Source: CAWDMC01 sp963803295 | Lineage (GTDB): Bacteria; Acidobacteriota; Terriglobia; UBA7540 | Assembly: GCA_963803295.1 (NCBI GenBank) | Contig: CAWDMC010000011.1 | Coordinates: 496,001 to 560,000 of the forward strand | Length of the DNA: 64,000 bases | Direction: 5' to 3' | In this document: piece by piece, positions 28,103 through 37,880 of the stretch | Layout: every line of letters starts with the position of its first letter | Numbering within the stretch: the first letter of the stretch is position 1 | Notes under the pieces: generated by a model | Told to the model about the DNA's origin: nothing | Seen by the model: the letters and a program-made list of their open reading frames with translations, nothing else | The model's database searches: none | Position numbers and translations under genes: made by a program

Positions 28103-31100
28103 TTACTGCGCGCGCGTGCCATCGATGCGGACCGTAACAATTTCGAACGGCTTCACGGGGAACTCAAGACCGTGGCCGGAGGCGCTTAGCGCCTGCTCAT
28201 TTTTCTCCATGGCATTCGCACGCCAGGCTTTCTCCAGATTGAGAATCGGGATATCAACTCTGACGTTCGCAGGCTTGCCATCGGTTTCGAGGAAGCGCAG
28301 GATTGTGCCTTCACCGTCCTCGGCTCGTTTCCAGGTGACCAATACGACATTGGGCTGGTCAACCTTGAGGAAGCTGCTCTCAGAGGCATCGAGTGGCCGA
28401 GGCACCGTGATGGCTTTGTCCTGCTGCTTGATCTCATCAACCTCAATGGGCGACATCTCCTCCCAGCCAACCCGGCTCAGTGCTCCGGGACTCAAGTTAT
28501 GTCCGCTGGTGACGGCGTAGCGGAAGGTGAAGTCCCCGCCCTGGCCGGCGGGCCAGTTTGTCTCCCAATAGTTGCTCATCAGGTAAGAGAAGATAGCTCC
28601 CTTTCTGCTGCCGAACTCCTTGGGCCAGGCGCCGCGAACGATATCGCCCAGCGTGACCAGGTGCCCATCCACCGGAACCAGCGCCGCAGTGACGTTGTCC
28701 TGATCCGCGGCAACCCAGTGTTGAACGCTGAACCACTCCAGATTTCCGCCCTTCATGATGTCGCGGGCAGGATTCACGTAGCCGTTCTGGGTCTCGTAAC
28801 GGAAGTCGGGATGATCAAGGGCAAAGGGAAAGGCAAAATACACAGCTTCTTTCGTATACACCTTCGTCTTATTGACTCGGTTGACGAACTCGATCTTCTT
28901 TTCGCCATCAAAAAGGATGATCTCGCTCTCCACGCGAGGGGTGTTCGGCGCCGAGCTCTGCATTCGCGCTACTGTGCCAAAAGCAGTTTTGGTGACCGAG
29001 ATCAAGCGGCCGCCGCTCGCGCCATGTGGCTCGAGTTCGGGTTTGGGCAGGACCGGCTTGTATTCGAGCGCCAGGTTGCGCGGCTTGTCGGCCCCCGTGA
29101 CGTAGACGTATTGATTGAAGCGATAGGCACTCGTTGAATCGACCAGTTCGCGATTCAATTCCTTATCCAGAATGCTTTTCACGCCACCCGTTTCAGGATC
29201 CAGCACCACGCGATAGTAAGAGCTCTCCAGAGTGGTCGAGGTGCTTCCGGCTGCTGCGGACTGCTCAGACTTGGCAGGTTGCAACGCGTAAGACTTGTAT
29301 CCGACGGCCGGTACATTCTCTGCCAGAAAACGCACGTGCCGGTAACCCTGGCCGGTGGAAAGCTGCTGGTAGTCGACGGCCTTGCCGGTCCGAAGGTCAA
29401 CCAGATCGAGTCCCTTGTCCAGATCCATCTCAACCAAGCTGCTTCTGGTCCAACTTAAAGGATTGAACACCACAATAGTGCCGCTGGGCCGCTGGATGTA
29501 ATCCGCGATGGAAGCCATGGCGCGCCCCAGCAGTTGCTCCAGCAGGAGTTTGCCATTGGTGGCTCGAGATGCTTTGACGGCATTCTGGCTAATCGTCTCC
29601 GCATGCTCAGGATCGGGCCAGCTTCGATACGAAGTCCAGGTATGCTCGTCAAACATTCTCAGGTTGTCCCAAAGACTCTTCATCGCCTCGGAGTCCGGAC
29701 GAATGACCGGATTAATCAGAGAGCTGACGGTGGAGAACTTCTCTGCCGCCAAAACCCGCTGCTCATTTTCGCGCGCCAGGGCAGTGGTGAGGGCATCAGT
29801 GGCCAGACCGTCTTCCCAGTAAGGGCCGCCGTCACCCCGAATTACGGGGATCGAGTCGCCCATCTGATCTCCGATATACTGCATCGCCTCGGAGAATCCC
29901 GTAAAGCGAAGCTTGGGAAAGGCATGAACCTTGTTCCAATGAGCAGCCAGGGTGGCCTGCTGAGGAAATAGGTCCGTATTCTCCACTTGAGTCCCGAAAA
30001 CGAGCACGCCATCCGATTTGTAGTCCGATCGATCGTAGGCTTGCAGAAAGATGGGAAGGGAATCGCGGCCGGCATCGATCTGCGGAGGCAGCCCGAAGAG
30101 GCTCGCTACCTGGATATAGTGCCGGGAGACCCACGTCAGGATTCGGCTGCCGTCCGGGCCTTCCCACCAGAATGGCGAGCGTTCGTTGATCCGTCCGAAG
30201 AGGATGATCGGTGCCCGCCAATTGTCACTGGCGTCAACGAAATACTTCAGCCCCGCCGCCGCCATCACCGAAGCGTACGACCAGCTGCAAGAGGGAACAT
30301 CGGTGATGTTGGCAAAGTCAAAGTCCCCTCCGTGCTGTAAATGAAATTGGTAAGTAGGATAGAGCGACCGTATGGTGTCCTCAAGACTCGGAAAGCCCGT
30401 CGCATTAGAGGCAAATTGGGCTGGGATAAGGATCTTCTTTTGTTTGACGAGTTCAAATAACCTCTGGCGCTGATCCTCGCTGCGGCCGCGAAGGAACTGC
30501 TCAACCGACCAGTAAGCATCGGGGCTGTAGCGGAAGTCAGGATCCTTGCCGATCATATCAATGGCTTCATCGATGGCTCGGCTCTGGATCTCCGCCACCT
30601 TGGTCGGGTAATCCGAGTAGCCGATATCGAGATGCTCATTTGGCACGACCAGGAGAGTCCACTTCTTGGCAGGAGCAATCTCCGCCGGAAAGCGCGAGGA
30701 GTGGCCGCTCGCGGTCACCAGGAGTTCGGCTTTCGACTGTTTGCTTAGCTCCGGGATTTCAAGGACTGCGCGCGCTTCGCCGAACTCACGATCAGACTGG
30801 ATCTTTGCCCGGAACTTATTTTTCGCCAGGATTAGGGTTAGCTCACCGTTGCCCAGCGGCCCCCCCGAGCGTAGAAAAATGTCAACTAGCTCTACCAGCC
30901 GGCCGTTCGCTTCTTTGTAGAAGATAGTTGGAACGACATCCGCGCCCAGACGATTGGAGTACTTCGCCTCGGGATCGTTGTCCAGTTCAAGTGCATCGTA
31001 AACCAGTCCAGAATTGCCGATGGTATTGGCTGACTGCGAATCGTCCCTTTGTGCAGGTTCATCAATTGCCGTCAGTACCAGCGTATTCGTTCCTTTGACT

Positions 31101-31606
31101 AGAAACCGGGCAGGCAGCTCAGCCAAAATTGTGCCGTAGGCGTAGATGGGTACGAACACAGAGGATGTATCTCCACCCGAGTAGTTGAGCTTCGGGTGCT
31201 CATAAAACAACCCGCGGTGTCCATTCATCTCTACCTGGAACCCGGGCAGGCGAGGGCTGTACGCCAGCAACCCGGCCTTCAACGTGAAGACACCCCTGGG
31301 AGCCTCGGCAAGATCGAACTTAATGGTGAAAGGATGAGGACGGAATCCGGTTTTGCCGTTTCCGGAACCAGGCTGATAGCTGTACCAGGCTTGGGCGGGA
31401 TCGCTTTTACCCACCGTAAACACGGGATCCTGAGCAGAGCTCGAATAATCTACGCCCACGCTCTTGAATTCCTGCGAGGATTCGTCAAAAGTGCCGATTT
31501 GCCACACCTTTTGAGATGAAGCACCCGTAAGCCTTACGGGTAAGAAACAAACCACTAATCCCAACATTGAGAATGCCAGGACCTTGCTTGACGCAGCTTT
31601 AGACAT
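28103..31606 (-). CDS. GH38 alpha-mannosidase-like enzyme, secreted
   Basis: A 1,167-residue protein from ATG 31606 (MSKAASSKVLAFSMLGLV), preceded by AGGAGA; a longer frame upstream overlaps an unrelated gap. A Sec signal peptide ends near 'RLTGASS'. N-terminal module 'VWQIGTFDESSQEF' to about residue 230, then the GH38 barrel with zinc ligands 'NEHLDIGYSDY', the nucleophile region 'ITDVPSCSWSYASVM', and 'MFDEHTWTSYRS', then the beta-sandwich 'ESSYYRVVLDPETGGVKSILDKELNREL'. These enzymes remove alpha-mannose or related residues with retention, using Zn2+. It is an intact paralogue of the gene downstream (46 bp gap), and lies 56 bp after the RhaT-like gene. Confidence 0.88.
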   Translation of the reverse strand: MSKAASSKVLAFSMLGLVVCFLPVRLTGASSQKVWQIGTFDESSQEFKSVGVDYSSSAQDPVFTVGKSDPAQAWYSYQPGSGNGKTGFRPHPFTIKFDLAEAPRGVFTLKAGLLAYSPRLPGFQVEMNGHRGLFYEHPKLNYSGGDTSSVFVPIYAYGTILAELPARFLVKGTNTLVLTAIDEPAQRDDSQSANTIGNSGLVYDALELDNDPEAKYSNRLGADVVPTIFYKEANGRLVELVDIFLRSGGPLGNGELTLILAKNKFRAKIQSDREFGEARAVLEIPELSKQSKAELLVTASGHSSRFPAEIAPAKKWTLLVVPNEHLDIGYSDYPTKVAEIQSRAIDEAIDMIGKDPDFRYSPDAYWSVEQFLRGRSEDQRQRLFELVKQKKILIPAQFASNATGFPSLEDTIRSLYPTYQFHLQHGGDFDFANITDVPSCSWSYASVMAAAGLKYFVDASDNWRAPIILFGRINERSPFWWEGPDGSRILTWVSRHYIQVASLFGLPPQIDAGRDSLPIFLQAYDRSDYKSDGVLVFGTQVENTDLFPQQATLAAHWNKVHAFPKLRFTGFSEAMQYIGDQMGDSIPVIRGDGGPYWEDGLATDALTTALARENEQRVLAAEKFSTVSSLINPVIRPDSEAMKSLWDNLRMFDEHTWTSYRSWPDPEHAETISQNAVKASRATNGKLLLEQLLGRAMASIADYIQRPSGTIVVFNPLSWTRSSLVEMDLDKGLDLVDLRTGKAVDYQQLSTGQGYRHVRFLAENVPAVGYKSYALQPAKSEQSAAAGSTSTTLESSYYRVVLDPETGGVKSILDKELNRELVDSTSAYRFNQYVYVTGADKPRNLALEYKPVLPKPELEPHGASGGRLISVTKTAFGTVARMQSSAPNTPRVESEIILFDGEKKIEFVNRVNKTKVYTKEAVYFAFPFALDHPDFRYETQNGYVNPARDIMKGGNLEWFSVQHWVAADQDNVTAALVPVDGHLVTLGDIVRGAWPKEFGSRKGAIFSYLMSNYWETNWPAGQGGDFTFRYAVTSGHNLSPGALSRVGWEEMSPIEVDEIKQQDKAITVPRPLDASESSFLKVDQPNVVLVTWKRAEDGEGTILRFLETDGKPANVRVDIPILNLEKAWRANAMEKNEQALSASGHGLEFPVKPFEIVTVRIDGTRAQ

Positions 31607-31662
31607 GAGAAGTCTCCTAGTTGTACGCGGGTCGTCTCCTGCGATAGGTGGGATATGAGTAC

Positions 31663-32706
31663 TTAGCCGTTCAGCAGCAGATTGCCGTAGCCTACCAGAA
31701 CCATAGCGGCAACCGTGAGCAGCAAGCCTGTCACCATCAGCCCGCTTGCCTTGTGGCCGGCGCCTTTCCATTCACCCGTAAGAAATCCTCCAACGTTGGA
31801 GCTGACCGCGATCGATCCGATAAACAGGGCCCAGCCAATCGAAGGTCCTAACCCGCCCAACATCGTCACCGAAGTGGAGACGCCCCACAGGACCGTACTA
31901 CCCGAGTACATAGAAGCCATCAGAATAATGATCAGCCAGTAGGCTCCGGTCCCGCGGTAGGCTTTCCAAGTTCGATTCCGGTTAAGAAGATAAAGGCAGT
32001 ATAGGCAATTCGGAATAGCTCCCCCGCACAACACAAGCGTGAGGACAGCGCTGGTGGCCGCCGACGGTCCGGCTCCGCCAAAACGAACGGCCGCATCCGC
32101 GATCCGGTGAGCCCAGGCGGTGTTCAGCCCTAGCGAGAGCAGCCCGGACAAGGTCCCGCCGCCAATTGCCAGGGCCATTCCTAGGATCGCAGAAGAACGG
32201 CGGCTAGTCGGCGTGCCGGAAGCGCCCTTCGCAAGGTTCCTTGCCTTCAAGGCTCCAGCTCTCGCGCAGCCAATCAGGGCAGCAAACAGGAAGGCCATGC
32301 CAGCCAGTATCCAGTGGCCCCCTGGACGGCTCAGTGCGCCGGGAGAATAGATCAGGATCGGCGCCAGCACGCCCACGATGCTCATGCTGCCCACCAGAAG
32401 GGCAAACGCCAGTCCGGTTCCGATGTACACCATCGACCGGCCAAACATCAGCGATCCGGAATAAATCACGATACCCCAGAGAAACGGAATCAGCAGAGTG
32501 GAAAAGCCAACGCGTGCATAGGCATGTTCCAAATGCGGGACAGCTTGCAGGGCGAGCAGGCGGGGGAAGAGAACCAGCCCCAGAATGCTGAACGGCAGCC
32601 AGACATTTTCCCAGCTCCAGCGGCGAGCCAGCTTCATCGGAAGCGCAAACAGCCCATTGACCGTTCCGGCGATTACAGCGATCACGATTCCAGCAATCAG
32701 GTGCAT
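31663..32706 (-). CDS. RhaT-family sugar permease, second copy
   Basis: A 347-residue membrane protein of about ten helices. The start 'GIVIAVIAGTVNGLFALPMKLARRWSWENVWL' and 'YLLNRNRTWKAYRGTGAYW' and 'GGLGPSIGWALFIGSIAVSSNVGGFLTGEWKG' match RhaT and the copy at 18354, though the two have diverged well. ATG 32706 lies only 6 bp after the stop of the UroD-like gene, so the two are probably translationally coupled. A role in importing the sugar released by the GH38 enzymes of the same operon is inferred. Confidence 0.87.
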   Translation of the reverse strand: MHLIAGIVIAVIAGTVNGLFALPMKLARRWSWENVWLPFSILGLVLFPRLLALQAVPHLEHAYARVGFSTLLIPFLWGIVIYSGSLMFGRSMVYIGTGLAFALLVGSMSIVGVLAPILIYSPGALSRPGGHWILAGMAFLFAALIGCARAGALKARNLAKGASGTPTSRRSSAILGMALAIGGGTLSGLLSLGLNTAWAHRIADAAVRFGGAGPSAATSAVLTLVLCGGAIPNCLYCLYLLNRNRTWKAYRGTGAYWLIIILMASMYSGSTVLWGVSTSVTMLGGLGPSIGWALFIGSIAVSSNVGGFLTGEWKGAGHKASGLMVTGLLLTVAAMVLVGYGNLLLNG

Positions 32707-32712
32707 AAGGTG

Positions 32713-33726
32713 TCAGTACCGAAATTCCAGAAACGCCTGGTACATGGCTTCAATATTCGCCAGAGGCACATCTTCGATCACCTCGCCACAGGCGATAATT
32801 CCACCCTGAGAAGTGCCCAACGTTTCAAAAAGGTTGTGAACAAACCGCTTCACCTCATCCGGCGATACGAAGGGGAGCACATGTTGGCGGTCAATATCGG
32901 TGCGGAAACAGATCTTACCCACGTAAGGCTTCAGGTTTTCGACCCCGACTACCGAAGACTGGCAGTTCAAGACGTTAACGCCCAACTCCAGCAGATCCGG
33001 CAGGATCGAAGTGATGTAGCCATCGCTGTGATACCACACGTGCAGTCCGGCCTTCTTCACCTTCGAGAACATGGCCGCATAGGCCGGCTTGAAGAACGAA
33101 CGCCACTTGGCCGGGGAAATCAGCAAACTGGCCTGCGATCCCCAATCGTCGGCGAAGTGAATTCCCTGGTAATCGTTAGCCAGCCAGCGGTCCAGCCAGT
33201 TCAGGTTGAATTGCAGCAGATCGTCTTTCAAACGGTGGATCTCGGGGCGGTCGGCGGCCAGATCCATCATGGTGGCCTCGAACCCGTGCAACTGCTGCAT
33301 CTGCTCAAAGAAGGTGATCCAGCCGCCACGGGAATAATAAGCGGGGTTCTTCCCGGTCATATGGCCGCTGTAAAGACGGTACTTGGGGACCCCAGCCGCA
33401 AAGACCGGCCATTTATATTCGGAGTAGTTGCTCCAGTCCTCAGCAATAGGGCACTCTTTCGGTATGCCGCATCGGCCTTGCACCGTACACTTCCATAGCG
33501 TGCCGAACTCGTCCCGGTGCTCGCCCTCCTTGTACAATGGTGGCAGCTTCTCCGCCGGGAGATCCGGGAGCAGACCCCAGCCAAAATCCTCAGGTACTGA
33601 GTCGGTGATTTTCTTCAGTGCCTCTCCGTAGTGATACTGTGCAGATGGAAGAATGGCGTGCGATATCGGAGGCCTGTCAGGACCACCGAAGTTGATCGCC
33701 CGCAACACCCTCTCACGGCTTTCCAT
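32713..33726 (-). CDS. uroporphyrinogen decarboxylase-superfamily protein (UroD-like)
   Basis: A 337-residue protein, ATG 33726 after AAAGGAGAGG; a longer upstream frame lacks homology. Family blocks: 'MESRERVLRAINFGGPDRPPISHAI', 'GIHFADDWGSQASLLISPAKWRSFFKPAYAAMF' and a C-terminal 'GGIIACGEVIEDVPLANI'. The zinc-site position reads 'YHSDGY', so the HxCG cysteine is replaced by aspartate, as in the paralogue at 17120. True UroD residues for porphyrin binding are absent. It is the third gene of the leftward operon. Confidence 0.85.
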   Translation of the reverse strand: MESRERVLRAINFGGPDRPPISHAILPSAQYHYGEALKKITDSVPEDFGWGLLPDLPAEKLPPLYKEGEHRDEFGTLWKCTVQGRCGIPKECPIAEDWSNYSEYKWPVFAAGVPKYRLYSGHMTGKNPAYYSRGGWITFFEQMQQLHGFEATMMDLAADRPEIHRLKDDLLQFNLNWLDRWLANDYQGIHFADDWGSQASLLISPAKWRSFFKPAYAAMFSKVKKAGLHVWYHSDGYITSILPDLLELGVNVLNCQSSVVGVENLKPYVGKICFRTDIDRQHVLPFVSPDEVKRFVHNLFETLGTSQGGIIACGEVIEDVPLANIEAMYQAFLEFRY

Positions 33727-33817
33727 TAACCTCTCCTTTGATTTCCTCTGCGTTACGCGTAACCGGGCCGTTTTAGGCCGGTAACTGCCGGGCGAAAGTC
33801 CGGCGCTCGACTTGAGC

Positions 33818-34903
33818 TCAGGCGGCAAGATTCTTGCCTGCATATACTCCATGCCTTCGCGCCACCTCGAACATCAAGAGGATGTTCTTAACCGGAATCC
33901 CGTCGTGAAGTGAGTGGTCTGACGCCAGTACATAGCCATAATTCGGCGCAGCGATGCGAAGCGCTTCCAGTGTCTCTGCTTCGATCTGTTCAGGAGTACC
34001 GAAAGGGAGCGTTCGAGAGGAATCGATATTGCCTACGATGCAGATCTTCTCACCGTATTTCTTCTTGATAAGTTCGAGATCCATCCCGGCGGTACGCTGT
34101 AACGGGTGAAGCGCATCAATTCCGACTTCTACCAGATCGTCGATGTAGTCGTAGGCACGGCCGCAACAATGAAAGAACACGGACAGGCCGAGCTCTTTGG
34201 CGGAACCGATGATCTTCTTCAGTGCTGGCTTGTAGATGGCCTTGAACTGCGAAGGCTTGAGCAAGCCTTGGGAACTGGATCCGTAGTCATCGGCGACAAT
34301 CATGGCATCGACACCGGCTTCGGCCATGCGGCGGATCGCCTTGACGTCGAAATCAACCGCGATCTCCGCAACCTCAGTGAGGAAGCTCGGATCATCGTAG
34401 AGACTCAGGCAGATATTCTCGTAGCCGATCAGAAACCAAGCCACCGTCAGGGGTCCATTTACTCCCCCCAACACCGCCACGGCCTTGTCCCCAAGCTGCC
34501 TGTTCGCCTCGACCGCCGCGTTGATTTCGTCGAGCCGCCCCTCCCTCAGCGCGTCGGGAGGAGTGTAATGGCGAAGGTCCTCACGGCTTTTCAAAGGATA
34601 GCCAATCGGCGCGTCAATGGGCCAAGCGCTGGCCTCTTTCTGAAAGGTCGTGCCCCATTCGTCTTTGTAGGAGTTATCGGAGATCTTTTCGGGACTCCAC
34701 CCCGAGTAACCTCCATAGGGAATCCAGACGCCATCGAGGCCCAAGGCTAGCGTCAGGTCAAGAGCATCTTTGGCGTTATAAGCTTCAGGAGTCCGTCCGA
34801 TAAGCTCAGTGAAGAGTGGGCGCTGAAAGAGGAAATCGTAAAGGGGAACTCTATCCACCGGCTGCCGTTTCAGGGCGGCTAAGAAGCGATCTTTAGGACG
34901 CAT
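33818..34903 (-). CDS. uroporphyrinogen decarboxylase-superfamily protein (UroD/MtaA-like)
   Basis: A 361-residue protein, ATG 34903 (MRPKDRFLAALKRQPVDRVPLYDFL) with GGGAGGA upstream. It keeps the methyltransferase-type motif 'FFHCCGRA' (HxCG). The C-terminus 'YVLASDHSLHDGIPVKNIL' is the 'S-H-S-x-H-x-x-x-P-x-x-N' version of the third-ligand block. 'MIVADDYGSSSQGLLKPSQFKAIYKPALKK' and 'HPLQRTAGMDLELIKKKYGEKICIVGNID' are close to the copy at 17120. It lies 58 bp after the first GH38 gene of the operon and 91 bp before the second UroD-like gene. Cofactor and substrate are unknown. Confidence 0.86.
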   Translation of the reverse strand: MRPKDRFLAALKRQPVDRVPLYDFLFQRPLFTELIGRTPEAYNAKDALDLTLALGLDGVWIPYGGYSGWSPEKISDNSYKDEWGTTFQKEASAWPIDAPIGYPLKSREDLRHYTPPDALREGRLDEINAAVEANRQLGDKAVAVLGGVNGPLTVAWFLIGYENICLSLYDDPSFLTEVAEIAVDFDVKAIRRMAEAGVDAMIVADDYGSSSQGLLKPSQFKAIYKPALKKIIGSAKELGLSVFFHCCGRAYDYIDDLVEVGIDALHPLQRTAGMDLELIKKKYGEKICIVGNIDSSRTLPFGTPEQIEAETLEALRIAAPNYGYVLASDHSLHDGIPVKNILLMFEVARRHGVYAGKNLAA

Positions 34904-34961
34904 ACAAATCCTCCCGTCCCGGAGGGGGGGCCGGGTCCGGAATCGAAGACCGGCGATAATA

Positions 34962-37880
34962 TCACCGCTGGCTTGCCCTGATCGGACTTTCCATTTCGGC
35001 CCGGACGGTGGCAAGACCCCATCCGGGAATAGTTATGACCTCGGCGACAGGCCCGCCGGGCCTCTCACTGAGATCGCTCAACGAAACCGTCTTTGGCTGC
35101 GGTGATGACCATACGAGCCTCGCCTGGCAGTTCCGCCCGGAAGCACCGAAGAGTCTCACAATCCAGGCCTTGCCGTCATCAGCCGGTTTCAGTGTATTCA
35201 CCAGCACGTCGGAAGGCTCAACCTGGAGCAGAGGTGAAGTTGGCGGTGCGGCGCCTGAGGCGGCCGCGGGCAGCAATGGCTGGCTGAGACCGATGGCAAA
35301 GCGAGCTGCAGCCACGGGATCGTAGCCGGCGTGCGGGCGCAGGGCGTAGCGAAACTCGACGACGCCCTCCTGATAGGCGCGATAGTTGGTGTGCCAATGA
35401 TTGTTCATCACCCAGGAATAGAACTTCTGGGTTGGTTCGATATGTTCACGCCAGAGCTCAGGCTTGTTTTGTGATCCCGGCATATTGGCGGTTATTCCGC
35501 CGATCTCGACCAGCGGCGCGTCCAGCGTCACCCAGGTAACGCCCTGGTTTTCGTTGGCTACATCGATCCAGCGGCCGACGCATAGCCAATTCTTGCAGGA
35601 CCCGGGAATCTGGTCGGCTTCAGGTCTCATTACAGCTAGCGGTATGTCGATGCGGATCTCTCCGTTCTTGACGTTAAAGGGGAAAGCAAACTGCAAGCTC
35701 TCCTTCCCTCCTCGTTGGGCGAATTCCTCCGCAGCGGCCCCCTTCCCCGGATGGGGAATCGCCGGCGCCCGCTTCTTATCGACGATGTTGGTGATTTCGA
35801 TGTGCCCGGCCCCGGCAATCAGGCGGACTTTGCGGACCAGTTTGTTGCAGCCCGGCGCGTCGGACTCGATCCGCAGCGACACGACTAGCGGTCCGTTCTC
35901 TTCAACGGTGAGCTTGGCCGCGCCGTTGCTCTTGAGGTCCGCCACATTGCTACCTGGCAGGAACAAGTATTGGTTGACCTGTTCACTTCCGCTCGTATCG
36001 ACCAGATTCCCTTCAATGCCATCTGTCCGCAACTCGACAACGCCACCGGTCTTCTCATCCACCCGGGCGTAAACGATGCCGTTCGAGAGCACGGTCCCCT
36101 CAAGGTTCGCTCGCGTGCCTGGCTCGTGGGCACTCCCTGGCGAGATGTTATACCGGCTCGAGGCGAACGGAGGGATGTCCACAGCCCAGATGGCCAGCTC
36201 ACCGTCGGCGAGCCGTTGCGAAGCTACAGGACGGCCAGCCTGATCAGTCACATGGTCCCCAGCTGCACTCAGACTCTTTGGAATCATGACCAGCTCTGTG
36301 CGAGCCCAGGAAGCTGTGTTGTAAAGATCTACGGCCGCTGTTTCCCTCTGTGCTGTCAACTCGGCTAAAGAGCGGCTCAGCAATTCGTGCGACTGCTTGT
36401 CCGCGTCCACCGCAAAGGCGCGTTTGATTTTCCACTGGTCGACTGTCAGCGGATTTTCCGGATCCGAGACGCTGCACCAGGCGCCCCAAGTGTGCTCGGA
36501 GTAGAGCAGCACATTGCGCCACGCCTCATCAAAAGCGGCAACAGGATAGGAGCCGGGAGCACGTATGGCGAACAGTGCGCTCGCCTGCACAAGCCGGTCC
36601 GCGGCGTTGCGATTCAGCGCCGTTTCGAGCGCCGACGAACCCGCGCCGTCCTCCCAATAGGGAGTGAAATCTCCCTTGAATTCGGGTATCTGTCCCCCGT
36701 ATTGCCGTTCAAGGGCGGCGAACGCCTCGCTGGTAGAGGAAATACGAAATTTCGGCCATGTGTACTTGGTATTCCAGGTCTTGCAGAACTCCGCGATTCC
36801 TGGATCGGGCTCGGCGTTATCGCCGTGTCCGGACCAGCGCACGTAGGAAATATCGTAAGGGAATCTGATTTTGTCTAGACGTTCCTGATATATACCCACC
36901 CACTCCGGCGTGGCCTGCTTGATCACATGCGACAGCGCGTATCCTGTCCACGGCACCCAGAGCAGCACCTTTTCCTGTCCCGACGGCGATACCCACCAGA
37001 AGGGCTTATCCTGCCACTCCTGCATGAGCGTGCCGATACGATCTGACCAGTTGGGCCCAACCGAGAAGTAACGGATTCCTGCCTGAGCCATGGCGGTCAC
37101 GGTGCCCCAGGTGTATCCGGGAACATCGCTGATCATGGCCGAGTTGACCTTCAAGCCACATTGCTCCCCGAGTTCAGTCGAATAACGAAATAGTTGCAGC
37201 AGTTCCTCCGGGCGGCACAAGCCGGTGAGCTCGTTAGCAAACATCCCGTTGAGCGCCACCCAACCTTTGCGGACAGCGTCAACGAACTCTGCCTTTTCGG
37301 ACGCAGACATGCGATGCATGTAAAGGTACGCGCCCCAGAGGACCTCGACATTCCACACGAAGCGAGCCCCTTCGGGATAATCCGCGCTCTGGCGGGCTAT
37401 TTCGATCCCCCGCCGCAAATTCTCCATCTGCTTCTGCTCCACAGCAGGTTGAACATCGGTATAACCGAGATCATGGTGGGAGTGATTGAGTACGTAGATT
37501 GTGGCCCGCCGCACAGGTTTAAGCGTGACCGGGGAGGAGAGTGTTCTTCCCTCAATATTGACCGTGACCTCGGCAGATCGTTCGCTCCCGGAGGGCTCGG
37601 TCAGTACGTCGAGCGTCTGCTGACCGGCTCTGACCGTCCGCCGGTCGCATTCCGCATCATTTACTAAGACGATGGCGGTCGCATCGTGTCCCGCGTGCTC
37701 AAACGACAACTGAATCGGCTGCCACAGCTTTCCATCTTTCTCGACGAGACCGCGAATCGCTTTCGCTTCCAACGAGACCCGATTCTCGGCGCCGGCCGTA
37801 GGCAACCCTCTTGCCGAAGACGCGCACAACAAGCCACCAGTCGTGACGGTCAGGCTCTTTAGGAAATTCCGTCGCTCCAT
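34962..37880 (-). CDS. Tat-exported GH38 alpha-mannosidase-like enzyme
   Basis: A 972-residue protein, ATG 37880 after AAGGAG. The Tat leader is 'MERRNFLKSLTVTTGGLLCASSARG'. GH38 zinc motif 'NHSHHDLGYTD', the likely nucleophile in 'MISDVPGYTWGTVTAM', and 'LLYSEHTWGAW' are all intact, with a C-terminal sandwich ('EFRYALRPHAGYD'). It lacks the extra N-terminal module of the other two GH38 genes in this operon and is about 200 residues shorter. It opens the six-gene leftward operon GH38, UroD, UroD, RhaT, GH38, GH38. Specificity within GH38 cannot be read from sequence. Confidence 0.88.
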   Translation of the reverse strand: MERRNFLKSLTVTTGGLLCASSARGLPTAGAENRVSLEAKAIRGLVEKDGKLWQPIQLSFEHAGHDATAIVLVNDAECDRRTVRAGQQTLDVLTEPSGSERSAEVTVNIEGRTLSSPVTLKPVRRATIYVLNHSHHDLGYTDVQPAVEQKQMENLRRGIEIARQSADYPEGARFVWNVEVLWGAYLYMHRMSASEKAEFVDAVRKGWVALNGMFANELTGLCRPEELLQLFRYSTELGEQCGLKVNSAMISDVPGYTWGTVTAMAQAGIRYFSVGPNWSDRIGTLMQEWQDKPFWWVSPSGQEKVLLWVPWTGYALSHVIKQATPEWVGIYQERLDKIRFPYDISYVRWSGHGDNAEPDPGIAEFCKTWNTKYTWPKFRISSTSEAFAALERQYGGQIPEFKGDFTPYWEDGAGSSALETALNRNAADRLVQASALFAIRAPGSYPVAAFDEAWRNVLLYSEHTWGAWCSVSDPENPLTVDQWKIKRAFAVDADKQSHELLSRSLAELTAQRETAAVDLYNTASWARTELVMIPKSLSAAGDHVTDQAGRPVASQRLADGELAIWAVDIPPFASSRYNISPGSAHEPGTRANLEGTVLSNGIVYARVDEKTGGVVELRTDGIEGNLVDTSGSEQVNQYLFLPGSNVADLKSNGAAKLTVEENGPLVVSLRIESDAPGCNKLVRKVRLIAGAGHIEITNIVDKKRAPAIPHPGKGAAAEEFAQRGGKESLQFAFPFNVKNGEIRIDIPLAVMRPEADQIPGSCKNWLCVGRWIDVANENQGVTWVTLDAPLVEIGGITANMPGSQNKPELWREHIEPTQKFYSWVMNNHWHTNYRAYQEGVVEFRYALRPHAGYDPVAAARFAIGLSQPLLPAAASGAAPPTSPLLQVEPSDVLVNTLKPADDGKAWIVRLFGASGRNCQARLVWSSPQPKTVSLSDLSERPGGPVAEVITIPGWGLATVRAEMESPIRASQR

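Noticed and set aside
17120..34903. Calling the four UroD-like genes hemE
   Set aside because: They lack the RQAGR porphyrin-binding motif and sit in sugar operons, so a haem role is not supported.
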